The notes under the pieces: model-generated
Told to the model about the DNA's origin: nothing
Database searches by the model: none
What the model saw: only the letters and a program-made list of their open reading frames with translations
Shown here: positions 36,011 to 48,400 of the stretch, piece by piece
How positions within the stretch are numbered: position 1 is the first letter of the stretch
How the letters are laid out: the number at the start of each line of letters is the position of its first letter
Position numbers and translations under genes: made by a program
NCBI GenBank assembly: GCA_037957365.1
Contig: JARHVA010000224.1
Location: 5,128,501-5,192,500 of the forward strand
DNA length: 64,000 nt
Direction: 5' to 3'
DNA from: Torreya grandis
Lineage: Eukaryota; Streptophyta; Pinopsida; Cupressales; Taxaceae

Positions 36011-36952
36011 TATTAAAGTTTTTACCAAACATCCTGATAGTGAGAAGAAAGGAAGAGATTCAGCCTTGGCCTTGTGGACTGTCACATTGGCATGATCAAC
36101 CTTGGGTGGAGTATTGAATACATTTGAAAAATATTCCATTAGGGGGTCACTTTGATCTATGATCTACATAATTTAATTCAATGTAATATTAGCCTTTATC
36201 TTCTTCATATCCTCAACTATGTTATAACCAATCTTAGAACCAAGAATTTCAATGTTGTGTTTAGAAGTACTCCCTTTAGGTGGCTCAAGATTATTTCTTG
36301 AAGAAGTATCTGGAGGAGTCTCAAAATTATTTTGAGGTGGTTAAAGACTACATCTATTATATATTCTTCAAGGGATAGGTTTTCTTCAAGAACTATTGAA
36401 AGGCTTATATCTCCTCAAAGATCTCACTAGGTTCATTTTCTTCTTGAAAGAGGAAATCAAAGGTGTCCACCATGAAGGCTTGATCAGATGAATTAGATCT
36501 ATAGGTACCTACACCACTATCCTTGTTAGGTACCACTTCAAATGTATCCAAATCTTCTTGAAAATCCTCAAAGGCTTTACAAAATTATATACATTAAATT
36601 TCCCCATGCTTGGCTATACAATGTACTCTGTAATAATCAGGTAATGCAATATCAGTGAGGTTAATGTCCATAGTATTATTTTTAGAAGATGGATCATTAT
36701 TCCTATTATTATGAAAATTATCATTATAAAATCTATTAGTTGGCCTAATATACCTTTGAAATGAGAAGTTCCTACCTGATCATTCCACAATATTTCCAGC
36801 TTGTTTTTATAATTGAAGAAAATCAGTGTTCCACTTTTGGACCATTTTTAAGATAGCTTCATTCTCCATTTTAGGATTTTAAAAATTATCTACCTAGTTA
36901 TTGGTAGTATATGGTACCAAATCCGTTTGATCATTTATATTGAAGTCATTAT
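36011..36952 (-). pseudogene. gag: Element C gag C-terminal part (left of copia insertion)
   Basis: A broken frame with Asn-rich segments (YNDNFHNNRNND, about 36730-36700), then a YYRVHC.AKHGE.xxxxFCKAF stretch with knuckle-like Cys/His spacing (about 36640-36580) and an acidic region leading to the protease. The upstream side is cut by the copia element at 36953 and resumes at 41046 after the target duplication. Confidence 0.5.
36948..36952. repeat. Target site duplication ATTAT (left)
   Basis: The five bases directly before the copia element, identical to 41041-41045 directly after it. Confidence 0.9.
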
Positions 36953-37997
36953 TGTTGGGATAAATATAATGGAAGCACACAATTGATTACCAAGCAACTT
37001 AACATGCGGAAATTAACCAGAATACACAAGTAACTAGAATCCAAAAATAACACATGATATGAGAGAAAATACACAACTTGTATTAAAACTCTTTCAGAAG
37101 GAAATACAACAAAGAAGGCTGCCATAGTTCTTCCTTACACACCTCTAGGGCTCCCACACCTCTAGGGAATAAACAATAGATCTTCCCTCAAAGCTCTCTC
37201 CCTTAGGTCCCAACACCCAACTCAAACATAGAGTTGGTGTTCACCTTACACCTGTGCTCCATGCACTCTACAAGTGCTCCACACACTCCACAAGTACAAA
37301 CTATACTCCAAGTAGATCCCACCTAATTTTGCTCCCTGTTGTGTTGCTATCCTCTTTGATCTTGCACCCCTGCAAATCAATCTGGTTCTGCACACCTGTG
37401 AACCTTGACCTTGCACACACATACACCTGAAAATCAATGATCTTACTTACCATGTAGATATCCTAAAGTAGCCATGCTCATCTGATGACCAAGATCATAC
37501 ATACATGAAGAACCCTACTAATTCTCCAATCCAGCACCCACACTTGGTACTGTGGCACTAGGAGGAACACACCATTGCTCTCTTCTCACACATAGAAAGA
37601 GCTTATATTATTGCTCTCTTACTCTCTAGCACTAGTTTACAATACAACCAATGAGTTTCTTAAATAGATCTCATGCAAACAATAATTAGACACCTAATTA
37701 CAATAATTAGATCCACAGCTCTTAGTCTAAAATTGGCTCTTGACATGCAAACACTTGGTTCATTAGCTAACTGCCCATAACATACTCGTAGCTCGAACCA
37801 CAGGTGACCGACATTGGTCCCTATCTGCCTGGGGGGTGCTGATGCCAGCTGACTACTGACCGACGTCAGTTGCCTTCTGTCTCCTCCCTGCTGACGTCAG
37901 TTGGCCTGACTGACACCGGTAACAGTAACACTCTGCAACCCTTTCACAACCTCCTCCATGTCTACATTAGTGAAGCTTTTATCTCTACAACCTAACA
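36953..37997 (-). repeat. Copia element 3' LTR
   Basis: 1045 bp, starts TGTTGGGATAAATATAA and ends CCTAACA on the plus strand. Near its right part it carries several TGACGTCA-like motifs (37805-37920) such as CTGACGTCAGTTGG. Confidence 0.95.
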
Positions 37998-38012
37998 ATA
38001 TCCCACTTGGAG
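37998..38012 (-). other. Copia polypurine tract
   Basis: The minus strand reads CTCCAAGTGGGATAT directly before the 3' LTR. The AAGTGGGA core is typical of plant copia elements, priming plus-strand DNA synthesis. Confidence 0.7.
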
Positions 38013-38019
38013 ATAAACA

Positions 38020-38480
38020 ACTGCACTGTACTTATACTTGTACCCCATCTAATCTATTTCTAGGCTTGTATCCCTCTTCAAGCTCAATCCTGAAGACAAC
38101 CCGCCACACAACCTGTGGTGCACCTCTTATCATTCGAGTACCCTACCACATCCAAACCTACAAACCCATGTAGTGAAGTCCTGACCCTACATGTATACCT
38201 ACTGCTGGTCCCTCTCACATCCCTGAGAACCCACTTCTCTAAATTGGCTCCTAACTCTCTAACAACACCCACTACTTGGGCAAACTTAGGTCTATACCAG
38301 ACCTCATGTGATTTTTGACACTTAACTATCCAGCCCTTAGTGTGCTCCAGCTTTGCATCCTACCTAATGAACCTCACCAACACCTGATTCACATTAGCTC
38401 CCACTGGAGACAAAATCAACCTGTGATCTCCATGCCTCCCATGCCAAAGAATTTTTCTACTCCAAATTCTTCATAGCAAA
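38020..38480 (-). pseudogene. pol: Copia RT C-terminus and RNase H remnant
   Basis: After FAMKNLE, the block EKWVLRDVRGTSSR corresponds to the copia thumb (usually W-x-L-R-Y-L-x-G-T-S). HGFVGLDVVGYSNDKRCTTG follows, where the RNase H has its Asp residues in G-F-x-D-x-D-x-A-G and R-S-T-T-G; the Asp positions here are partly replaced. Frames change and stops are frequent upstream. Confidence 0.7.
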
Positions 38481-38483
38481 CCA

Positions 38484-38690
38484 CTAAACTAATCTTACCC
38501 TTAGCTTAGCAAAACCCTGTATGTACAAACCTGCTAGCAAACCATCCACATACAGTAACAGGATAATGTCATGACCATCATCCCCTTGGTAAGACAAACC
38601 ATAGTAGTTACCCTGACGTTGACTAAAGTCATGCTTTGTCATCCACCTGTCAAAACCTGTACCACTGTCTTGCAGCTTCCTCAAGACCAT
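38484..38690 (-). pseudogene. pol: Copia reverse transcriptase fragment
   Basis: The motif B-to-C part of copia RT: FDRWMTKHDFSQ, DDGHDIILLLYVDGLLAG and a following AKLRVRLV helix. The catalytic motif reads YVDG instead of Y-V-D-D, so the second Asp is lost. The N-terminal half of RT is missing. Confidence 0.8.
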
Positions 38691-38999
38691 ATGACCTGGT
38701 CTTTCATCTCACGTGTCTGTTCTCTCTATTATTCAACTAAGGTATCCATTCATCTCTATGCTTTCATACCCACTGGCAACCCTGCCAAATCTCTTGCTTG
38801 GTTCTGCATAATATTCCTGCCATGCTCCCACTATTTCCTAGATCCTTCCTGCTCTGCTCCCACTATTTCCTAGATCCTTCCTGCTTTGTAATCAGCAACT
38901 AGTATAAAGAAGAGGAATAATGAATTTGAGGCTTACTTACCACCTTCAGTCCTCCATATGGGCATTTGAGACTCCTTGATAACTTGCTGTCCACCCAAA

Positions 39000-39190
39000 A
39001 TCTATTACAGTGACCGACCTCGGTCACCACACAGTCTGCATCCAATCGACGTCGATTCCTGCACCTGTCCTGACTACCAACCCTGCCACCATCGGTGTCC
39101 TCCTACTATCGATGTCGATCTTCCTGACCGATGTCAGTCTTACCTACTACTGACGTTAGTTTTCTTATCGATGCCAGTACCTGTGTTTTC
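39000..39190. repeat. CGACGTCGG / CGATGTCAG motif array inside the copia element
   Basis: At least seven variants of an imperfect palindrome, such as GACCGACCTCGGTC, ATCGACGTCGAT, TATCGATGTCGAT, GACCGATGTCAGTC and TACTGACGTTAGT, are spaced by about 15-30 bases. The array replaces the integrase part of pol. The same motif occurs in both LTRs and at 60480-62890. Confidence 0.7.
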
Positions 39191-39278
39191 TTGTGAGTGA
39201 TGACTTTTTACCCGTGAGCTCCTTTGAATCAAAACCCATGTCAAAACTACCCTGCTCAGAAGTATCCAGCCCCATCCA

Positions 39279-39605
39279 CTAGTCTCTATCTGCCATCTCC
39301 TCCATAAACACCAAGGCTTTCCAGTTCTTAAGCTTGTCAAATATATCAGTCTTCCACTTAAGAACATGCATCTCCTTCCTACTCATGTGACCAAGCCTAC
39401 GAAGCCACGTCTCTGCAATAGAAGAAGAATTAGTAATATAAACAAGTAGATAAAGAGTACTTGTTTTCTTACCACTAGCTAATTCAAGTGCATCCGCTAT
39501 GAGAGTTCTTGTGCATCTCTCATCACCCAACTTTTCTGAAAAGATCAGCCACATCTCCAAACATGGGACCTGCATGACCTGCTTCAACACCCATGTGTTG
39601 ACCAC
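39279..39605 (-). pseudogene. pol: Copia protease end and GAG-pre-integrase domain
   Basis: In phase with the protease remnant. TWLRRLGHMSRKEMHVL is the GAG-pre-integrase signature (usually W-H-x-R-L-G-H-M-S), with the first His replaced by Leu. The LVYITNSSSIAE part precedes it. The integrase zinc finger and core that should follow are absent; instead there is a CG-rich motif array (39000-39190). Confidence 0.75.
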
Positions 39606-39902
39606 CTACAATTTCAGCTTCACTTCCCCTTTGCCAATTCTTTGGCAAGGCTCACCAACTCCTCTCCCTAGGGTTGCATGGAAAGAGGCAACAGAATCTA
39701 TTATCCAAGATTCAACTTTATCCAAGAAACCTCCCAAAGCATCCTGTGCCACAACACTTGTAACATCTGCATCTTCAGTTCCTTCATGCTGATTTGCTAC
39801 CAACCAACAATATTCTTTTACCTGCTCTTTCTTTCTATAGGATTGTAAGTGACCATCTATGCTTTTCAACTCCTCCATTCTTAGCTTACTTTGATCTACC
39901 AT
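39606..39902 (-). pseudogene. pol: Copia protease remnant
   Basis: A Lys/Glu-rich gag end with ...EYCWLVANQ is followed by WIIDSVASFHAT, the copia protease active-site block in which the Gly of D-S-G has become Val. A TAG at 39606-39608 separates it from the next, in-phase segment (39605-39279), at a position where Gln fits. Most of gag upstream is missing. Confidence 0.75.
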
Positions 39903-39978
39903 TGCTTTACTCCCACTCGATCAGAAACCCCTAAGAGTGACCCGTAACCAAACACAAAACCTGCTCCCTACAACCTTA

Positions 39979-39990
39979 GCTCTGATACCA
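39979..39990 (-). other. Copia primer binding site (initiator-Met tRNA)
   Basis: The minus strand reads TGGTATCAGAGC, the standard plant copia site complementary to the initiator-Met tRNA end, two bases from the 5' LTR. Confidence 0.95.
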
Positions 39991-39992
39991 CG

Positions 39993-41040
39993 TGTTGGGA
40001 TAAATATAACGAAAGCACACAATTGATTACCAAGCAACTTAACATGCAAAAATTAACTAGAATACACAAGTAACTAGAATCTAGAAATAACACATGATAT
40101 GAGAGACAATACACAACTTGTATTAAAACTCTTTCAGAAGGAAATACAACAAAGAAGGATGCCACAATTCTTCTTCCTTACACACCTCTAGGGCTCCCAC
40201 ACCTCTAGGGCATAAACAGTAGATCTTCCCTCAAAGCTCTCTCCCTTAGGTCCCAACACCCACCTCAAACACAAAGTTGGTGTTCACCTTACACCTGTGC
40301 TCTACGCACTCCACAAGTGCTCCATGCACTCCACAAGTACAAACTATACTCCAAGTAGATCCCACCTGATTTTGCTCCCTGTTGTGTTGTTATCCTCTCT
40401 GATCTTGCACACCTGTAAATCAATCTGGTTCTGCACACCTGTGAACCTTGACCTTGCACACACATACACCTACAAATCAATGATCTTACTTACCATGTAG
40501 ATCTCCTAAAGTAGCCATGCTCACCTAATGACCAAGATCATACATACATGAAGAACCCTGCTGATTCTCCAATCTAGCACCCACAGTTGGTACTGTGGCA
40601 CTAGGAGGAACACACCATTACTCTCTTCTCACACATAGAAGGAGCTTATATTATTTCTCTCTTACTCTCTAGCACTAGTTTACAATACAACTAATGAGTC
40701 TCTTAAATAGATCTCATGCAAACAATAATTAGACACCTAATTACAATAATTAGATCCGCAGCTCTTAGTCTAAAATTATCTCTTGACATACAAACACTTG
40801 GTTCATTAGCTAACTGCCCGTAACATACTCACAGCTTGAACCACAAGTGACTGACATCGGTCCCTGTCTGCCTGGGGGGTGCCGACGCTGGCTGACTACT
40901 GACCGACGTCAGTTACCTTCTGTCTCCTCCCTACCAACGTCGATTGGCCTGACCAACGCTGATGACAGTAACACTCTGCAACCCTTATACAACCTCCTCC
41001 ATGTCTACATCAGTGAAGCTTTTAGCTCCACAATCTAACA
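39993..41040 (-). repeat. Copia element 5' LTR
   Basis: 1048 bp, collinear with the left LTR. The motif-rich segment is at 40847-40975. Many differences from the left copy are C/T or G/A changes at former CG or CNG sites (for example TAATGGAAG against TAACGAAAG). Confidence 0.95.
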
Positions 41041-41045
41041 ATTAT
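41041..41045. repeat. Target site duplication ATTAT (right)
   Basis: Identical to 36948-36952. Marks the insertion point in the gag of element C. Confidence 0.9.
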
Positions 41046-41800
41046 TAGGATGATTTAAGAATCCTAAATTTTGATTTGGAGCTGCATGACTCAATGAAAA
41101 TTGAGTTAAGTTTGGGAGTTGGTTTAATGTTGGGATATTTTGGTTATTGTTTGGGAATAAGTTCATCACGAGCATTTATGGGTTGATGTTTGGCACATGA
41201 TATTCCATTTTCCCTTGGGGATGCATTTGATAATTGATGGTTACTACCTCAACATAGGTTCTAGCTAATGAAGTTATGGCTGGCATAGATCTCTTAAAAA
41301 ATATAGAGGTCATGGGATCCATTGCATCTTTGTAAATATCTAGAGCTAAAACATTATCAAAATTATAAGGGTCTATGGTCCTACTAAATATTTTTTGAAA
41401 TCTAGCATTGAAGGACCTAATAGGCTCACTTGCATCTCTCCTAATGGTGGTGAATTGATGGTAGATAATGCAAGGACTAATAATCTTACCAAATTGATCT
41501 ATAAGTGCATTATTAAAATCATCCCAACAAGTGATGTAATTATCAGGCAAATTTAAAAACTGTTAATAAGCATCATATTTAAAGGTGAAGGTGAATAACC
41601 TATAAGCTACATCCTCATTCACAACATTCAACAATCTTAAGGCTACTTTAAAAGATTTTATATGTTCTTTATCAGTTATTATACCCATTAGACTAAATGT
41701 AGGTAAGTACTTTTTAGGGTTGCACGGGAGGTCATGTACCACACCTAGTACATTGATTAAGGAATATACCAATAAAGCTATATTTGGATGAAAATTAAAG
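41046..41800 (-). pseudogene. gag: Element C gag N-terminal part (Retrotrans_gag-like)
   Basis: Two in-phase segments (41772-41563 and 41550-41176) are separated by one stop. The second has the pattern of the plant gag domain: CWDDFNNALIDQFGKII, FTTIRRDASEPIRSFNARFQKIF, then DNVLALDIYKDAMDP. The first half (LRLLNVVNEDVAYRLFTF) fits the preceding helices. This is the capsid-like part of the polyprotein that packages the RNA. The frame then runs into the copia insertion. Confidence 0.7.
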
Positions 41801-42416
41801 GCACAAGTACCCTAAAGAGGTGAAGTTGGCAAAGATTTTGATCTCTTGCATCTACTTTTATCATGTCTAGCTTTTTTATGGACCTAAAGCTCGATCAAAG
41901 GCTCCTTGGTCTCTGAGTGTGATATTGTTCTAATCTTGGTAAATTCCAACTTTAAATTTTAAGATCCTACTTGAAATATGATGTATCAAGCTAACTTTTA
42001 TAAAGAATGAGAGTTATACCTACACATTGAGCTTATTTTGTAAAGGTGGTATGAGAAACTACAAATGACATTGATCTTGGATTGAATTAGCTCAAAGATG
42101 CATTCAATTACATAAATATGGTATATCTTTATGAGTCTAAGCATAAAGGAACTCATATCTATGAAATATATTCTCACCTTTGATCAAAATGAGCCATCCT
42201 AACCTCAGATACTATGGATTTTCAATGCTTAAGCTAAATTTATTGAAATAAGCACCAATGCCTAGAGAACTTTAAAGGAAGCACAAAGATGCACTATAAA
42301 CAACAAATATCAATGATCTTTATACTTATAAGAAAATAATTCACTCAAAAACATAAATATATACTGATCTTTAGATAAAATAAACTAGGATTAACAAAGA
42401 TTCAAAGAATTTAGGC
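41801..42416 (-). other. Element C leader between primer site and gag
   Basis: AT-rich and without coding frames. It lies between the primer site and the first gag helix, as a 5' untranslated leader would. Confidence 0.45.
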
Positions 42417-42432
42417 CCTCTTAGTGCCAACA
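42417..42432 (-). other. Putative primer binding site of element C
   Basis: The minus strand reads TGGCACTAAGAGGGCC, 15 bases inside the LTR end GCATCA. It shares its first six bases with the site of element A. The tRNA is not identified, and the spacing is longer than the usual few bases, so this is tentative. Confidence 0.45.
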
Positions 42433-42446
42433 TGAGCTTCTCCTGT

Positions 42447-45400
42447 TGATGCTTCTAAATGAACCATGGGTACTCTTAGTGTTTAAATAACATTTCTCAT
42501 TTTATAATTTAGAAAATTCTTGGCATGAGTTTCCAGTTTTGACATTCTAGTTTCTTGTGGTGAAATAGTGGGAGAGTAAGATAAACTATTTCATAATATT
42601 TATATGATTTGGTGGTTGGGAACCACCTTGGTCCATTCTTCATGAATTGAAGTGAGTTTATGTTAATACTTAGTTAATTATGTCCTAGATTTAAGCTACA
42701 TGATAATCTACATGGATATTTATAATGAAGTTAAAACTAAATTGATCTTGTGTAATAAAGAGAAAAAAAAGGGTAGAGCAAAAAAGAAATGAGTGATTGC
42801 CAATTTTAGTCTCAAACATGATGACAAAGTATCAATTGCAATTGAGTATGCATCTAACCAATATATAATGCAACATAGCCTAAGATCAAATTCCACTATA
42901 TACTATGAAAACTTCAAAGGAGAGTGTAAAAAAGTCACAAGTAAGAACTAGGTCTACTTTAAGGATTTACTACCATAATCAAATAACATTTGCACATATG
43001 AATACAAAGCAAAAATGAAGTGAAGTAATACATAAGATCCTCCAACTAATCTAGAATATGCACAAATTAGAAACCCTATGATTAGAAAAAGAAACTTAGA
43101 ATTCAAATACACCATTCAAATTCAAGACATCTACTAGCAATTAAGAGAAAAGTTATATTAGCAAGTGACATATCAAATATGGAAAATCCTTGCAGAATTC
43201 CTTGATTATATTAACTATTTCAAGTATACCAATGTTGGTGCTAAAAAATCTCTCTTTTAAAAATGGTAATACATGCCTTTATATAAATATTAGGCAGTAT
43301 ACTAGTTAGTTACAAAATATAAGTATACAAAGAAAAGGGAAATTGTCCTTATAAGTTCTAAAATACATGTACTTTTCCCAATGAACTGGAGGAAAATATG
43401 CTAAAAAACTAGCATATGCCTTTACAATGGAATATTCTATTTTAAAAAGTCAAAAAAATTTACAAAATAGAATATTACATAGTTTGTTAGTGGGGTCTCT
43501 GATTGCCATTGCTAGAGGATGCTCATGGCCTTAGCATGTTATTCATCAACAAACTCTAGATCCATAATAGGATTCATGATACACTCCTCTTGATCTACCA
43601 AGTCATCAAGTTCCCTATCATTCTTATCCATGGATTCCTTTATTCTCCTAGCTTCATTTATCCTTTCTCCTGCATTGAATATCATGTCTAAGACTTTATT
43701 ATTATTACCCCCATATTTGCCTTAGCTTTTTTCTTTGATTTCTTGGGTTACCAAAGTATCCCTATGTTTAAATTCTTCATCACTTATGACTCTAAGGATA
43801 GTGGGTTGTGCAAGATCTGTAAGCATAATCCAAAGAAGTTGTTAAATTATGGAAATTAGCTCCTTATCATCTTCCAGGAGTCTTTCCACATCATTGTGCC
43901 AAACACTCAAACTTTGAACCTTTTTAATCATAATTCCCATAATTGTGCAAGTGTCCCAAATTGATGGTTTTAAATTTTGGGATCTATTTCATTTATGGAA
44001 TGTTGAGAAGCTGGGTAATTTTGTCCTCTTAGGCTTTCCATTGGGTGACCAGGCCCTTGGCCAATGCAAACTTGCCCTCTAATGCACTCTACTTCAATTT
44101 TATTATTTTGAGTGCTTCAAACATGTCATAAAATGACTCATCAAACATTTTTATCATTTCCTCAAGCACTGATATAACTGCTTGTGTCTATAATTTGTCC
44201 TTTTCTCTTTCCAAATTTAAGATTCTCTAATTCATCCCTTGGACTCTAGCTTTGGCTTGTGCTGATTGGGCCTCAATCAAGCTTTCCACATCCTCTTCAT
44301 GAATTTTAGCTTCACCAAGATGCTACCCCCCCACTAGGGTTAATCCCAAAAAGGGATCCACCTTTTAAAAGGTAAATTCCTCTATTCCAACTATAAATGT
44401 CCTTGTTGTAAACCTTTCCAATTCATTTGTTTTAGGGTTGAATTGGATGGTAGTGACTATCTTCTTAAACTTGGGAGGTTATGGGACCTCCACACCTGAG
44501 TTATTAGATGTTTTTGGGGCATCTATCCTTTTAATTTTTGGTCCTTAGGTGACCATAATTATTCTTTATTCTTTCTCTTTTACCATAGCTCTAATTCATG
44601 GCTTTATGTCATCTTGTATCTCAACATTAGTAACCCTTGTCATGGCTTATGAATGAGAAAAATGAACCAATCAAGAATGACTAGTCCATGAATTGAGAAT
44701 TCATCATTGAAGAGATTGATTTCACTAATGGGGTGAGTAAAAGTCAATCTTGGTCTCTTCCTTAGTCTAACAAGGACCAATGCTATCTCCATTTCCCTCT
44801 TTTCTTGGGATGCCTTAGGGACAATCTCTTTTCCTTTATCTTCTTTGGGCTCCTCTTTTTGGTTTGAGTCATAGGCCTTTGCAATTTCCTTGAGGTCACC
44901 CTCAAGTGTCTTTTCTAGTTCTAAGGCAATTATGTCTATGTATTGAATTAGGGAAGGTGGCCTTTGGGGAAGTGTTGAAGGTGAGGGACTCTCCCCAGGT
45001 ATCTCTTCCAAACATACTTCTCCTACTTTCTCTTTTCCCTTGCCTTGTTTATCCTATTTTTGCACAATTTATTCCTCAAGCTATGGTTATGGTTATTCTT
45101 CTTGGGATTGTTCTTTGGCCATCCCAGATGGACCAAGTAGCAAGTGATACTATAAAGGATGCATTTTCCATGTATCTCCTGATGGCTTATCATCTTTGGC
45201 CAGACTGTGTTCCAACTTGATGTTATGGCCTTGGATCTTGGCTAATAATTCTTCATAATTCTTAGCCTTAATATATATGGTGTCATGAACACCAAGTTGA
45301 TGCACATATTCAGGCTTTGGGAGTTTCTTGTTCTTCAAGTGGCTAACCACTATACCCTTAGGATCCCACATCTTAAGTTCATCAAGTTGAAAACCAAATG

Positions 45401-48400
45401 AATTCTTGTGTCTCACCATGGTTTCAACATATTTCTAGTCTTGAAGTATGGTCTTTCCAATGGTTAGAGAGAAGGGGTGGAGAAATCCTTTCTTCTTTTA
45501 CTTACAAGTGCCATCAATACCATGCAAGAATTGGGAAGCAAGTTATTACTTAGCCAATTTGTTAGGAACATATACTAGCAATCTGCAAGGCTAGGACATG
45601 ATCCCCTTAATTTTAATGACTGTGCAGTTAGGTTAGTATTAGATGTCACCTATTATATCTACGTACTTATTGATTAGGGGGTGAACCCTATACATAAAAA
45701 AACCTATAATAGACTCAAATATGGCTAGATAAATGCAATCACCAATGAATTACATGTGGTTTTTATACTTGAAGATATTTAATTTAGAATAGTGGTGTGA
45801 AATGGTGGTTTTTCCATCTAGGGACCAATTCCTAATACTTGGGAAGTTGATTGAGGCAATCAGGGTGTCTAAAAAGTATGCCATGATATAAAAATGCATG
45901 GAGGTATTTATTTTTATGGAAGTGAATTGCTTGGCCAAGAATATACTGATTAAATATCCAATTAGAGGGGTGAGCTTCTGTTCCACCATAAAATATATGT
46001 ATGGGACCCAAATTTTATTCACATAAGTGGCTGAGGGAGCTCCAACGGCTAAGTTCAACATGTTTATTATAATCTTAATGCCCTTCTTGAATTTGATTAT
46101 TGGGATTTTTCCCTCAAAGTCCCTAAAAATATGAGGGCCTTGGTGTAGCTAGGGTATAAGGATAGATTCCATGTCATGGTTTCTTATCCACTCTTTGATT
46201 TTGGATAAATCCACATGGGGAAGAGGGAGATTATAATATTTTTCATATGTAACAAGAGAAATATATGCTATTTCCTGGGAGTTTCCCTCTTGAATGATCC
46301 ATTCATTATCATTTATACAATCAAAAAATATGGGAGCAAGGATGTCTATACAATTTAGTACCTCAAGTTTTGTCGTAACGTAGTGGAGGTTAGCCATCTG
46401 AATAATGACTAGGTCATAGTGTCTCTAACTTACTACGACAATTCTTTGCTTCTCTTTTGTGATGGGTTTCAATTCATTGATCATGAAGAATATTTTGGAG
46501 AATTTCCTAATCCCTAATATATTTAGGGCTAAAAGGTCTAATTTGTTGTCTTTGAAGATTTGACTTTCATTATTTGTTGACAAGTAGAGTTCAGTCTCTT
46601 CCTTTAATTATTATCTATGAGATATCACTATCTCTATTCTTACAAATTACTCACACCAAATTTCAAATTAACTTTGTGAAAGTTCTCTTTTACTCAAAAA
46701 CATAATTAAGTTCTCCTTAGATCAAATTGTAACCAATTGAGTCCGTTTGGGTCACTTTTATGTAGGGTTTAGGGTTTTGGAGCTTTAATGGCAAAATATA
46801 TCTAGGCTTTAGCTTATATGTGCCTTGGATTTTATTTGGACCTTTGCTTTTAAACCTTTGCATTTTTGAGCACACAAGATCCTTTATTTTGTCCGTTTCT
46901 ACTTGTGTGGTGCCTATGTGGCATTGATTTGGGCCTTTCATGGCATTTTTCAAAAAAGGCTTTTGAGCACTAGGTATTGGCATTTAAAAATGCCTCTTTC
47001 ATCAATTCATTGGATCAAAATCTAGGATTAGTGTCAGAAATTAATTGTAATCTAGGACCTTACCTATGAAATGCTCATTTTGTTGTAATCCCCATGGTAG
47101 TGACACTTGGCATCCTTGTGTGCCTTTCCCATGATCCATATCTTATGTCAATCATTTGTCAAAGGATAATTAGCCACATGATGAGCTCACATGCCTTTGA
47201 AGATTCATGAGTGCCTTCACACCATTGGATTGAAATTAGGCAATAAAGTGCAACCCATCAAATCTCCTTATTAGCTCTACCTTTAATGCACTTTTTCCAC
47301 ACATCAAGTTTGAGGGCTCTTAGGGCCTCATTAAAAAGTTTTTGGGTGCCTTTGCATCATTAGATCAAAATATAGTGATCAGTCACGTGTCATTAATATG
47401 TAGAGATGATCGAACATTAAGTTATCACATTATTAAGACCATGACTTAGGCTTAAGTCCCTTAGGCTAAGGATTGTTTTGCTTATTAAGCATGAAATAAA
47501 CCTTAGGCTAAGGGGTTTATGACTAAGTTTTTTGATCTATATGCAAGGGGGACATGGCCTAAATATTCTAAGCCAATGTTTATGTCATGTTTAATAAACG
47601 TAATGTAAACATTGGTCTATAATATTTATGCCAAGGCTAATAAAATATGCTCAAATGGATCAACATGACATAATGGTACAATAACACAAAAGATTTTATT
47701 ATATTGAAAAAACACATTAAAACCTTTAGATAAATGCATTTGGTTTAAATTTTATGCTATAAGGACTCTATTTTTAAAATAAGACTTAGTATAAGTCTAT
47801 AATTTAGGGTTCATGATGTTTGAATAAAATTTCATGGGGACCTTAAAGTATAGACTTAGACTAGATTTATTTTGCATACTTAGGTTATAAGACCATTTCC
47901 ACATTTTATAATTTGAAGACTTCTAGTGTTTGATCATTTTTAAAGCACTTCCTTTAGCCTATAAATCCATTTTCAAGCCTTCTAGTGGGATTCTAGAGTG
48001 CATTTTGACCCTGAGCATAATAATTTATTAGTTTAAATTTGATGCTCTCATGGACATAAAATACGTCCTCATGGATGTCAAATGATGGTTATGTGAACAT
48101 CAATTTTAGGCTAATGAATTTTTTAATTTGATGGGATTAAAGTTGATGGTTGCATAGACATCAAATATGTCCTCACAAATGTCAAATGATGATTAAATGA
48201 ATGTCAATTTTAATCTCATGAAATTATTATGACCCAATGTGAGAATGCTACTTGGCACATTCATGGGATTTCCCATGATCTTGGACTTAATTTGGCCCAT
48301 TTAATCTTAATAGATAATGAAGTGTTAGCCATAGGATCATGATCTAAGATTTTTCTTGTGATTGGTTATGTTTTTAGGGGGGACCATTTTATTTTTTGTC

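Larger units (their letters stand above)
36953..41040 (-). mobile_element. Element G: internally deleted Ty1/copia retrotransposon nested in element C
   Basis: Paired LTRs (36953-37997 and 39993-41040), TGTTGGG...CTAACA ends, a perfect initiator-Met primer site, a polypurine tract and a perfect 5-bp target duplication ATTAT define both ends exactly. The interior is only 1995 bp against 3-4 kb or more in complete copia elements: most of gag, the integrase core and part of RT are missing. It interrupts the gag of element C. The first ~185 bp of the LTRs differ at about 11 sites plus a 3-bp indel, fewer per base than in the LTRs of C. Confidence 0.95.

Noticed and set aside
37958..39792. Plus-strand ORFs within the copia element
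   Set aside because: Antisense shadows of the protease, RT and RNase H remnants.
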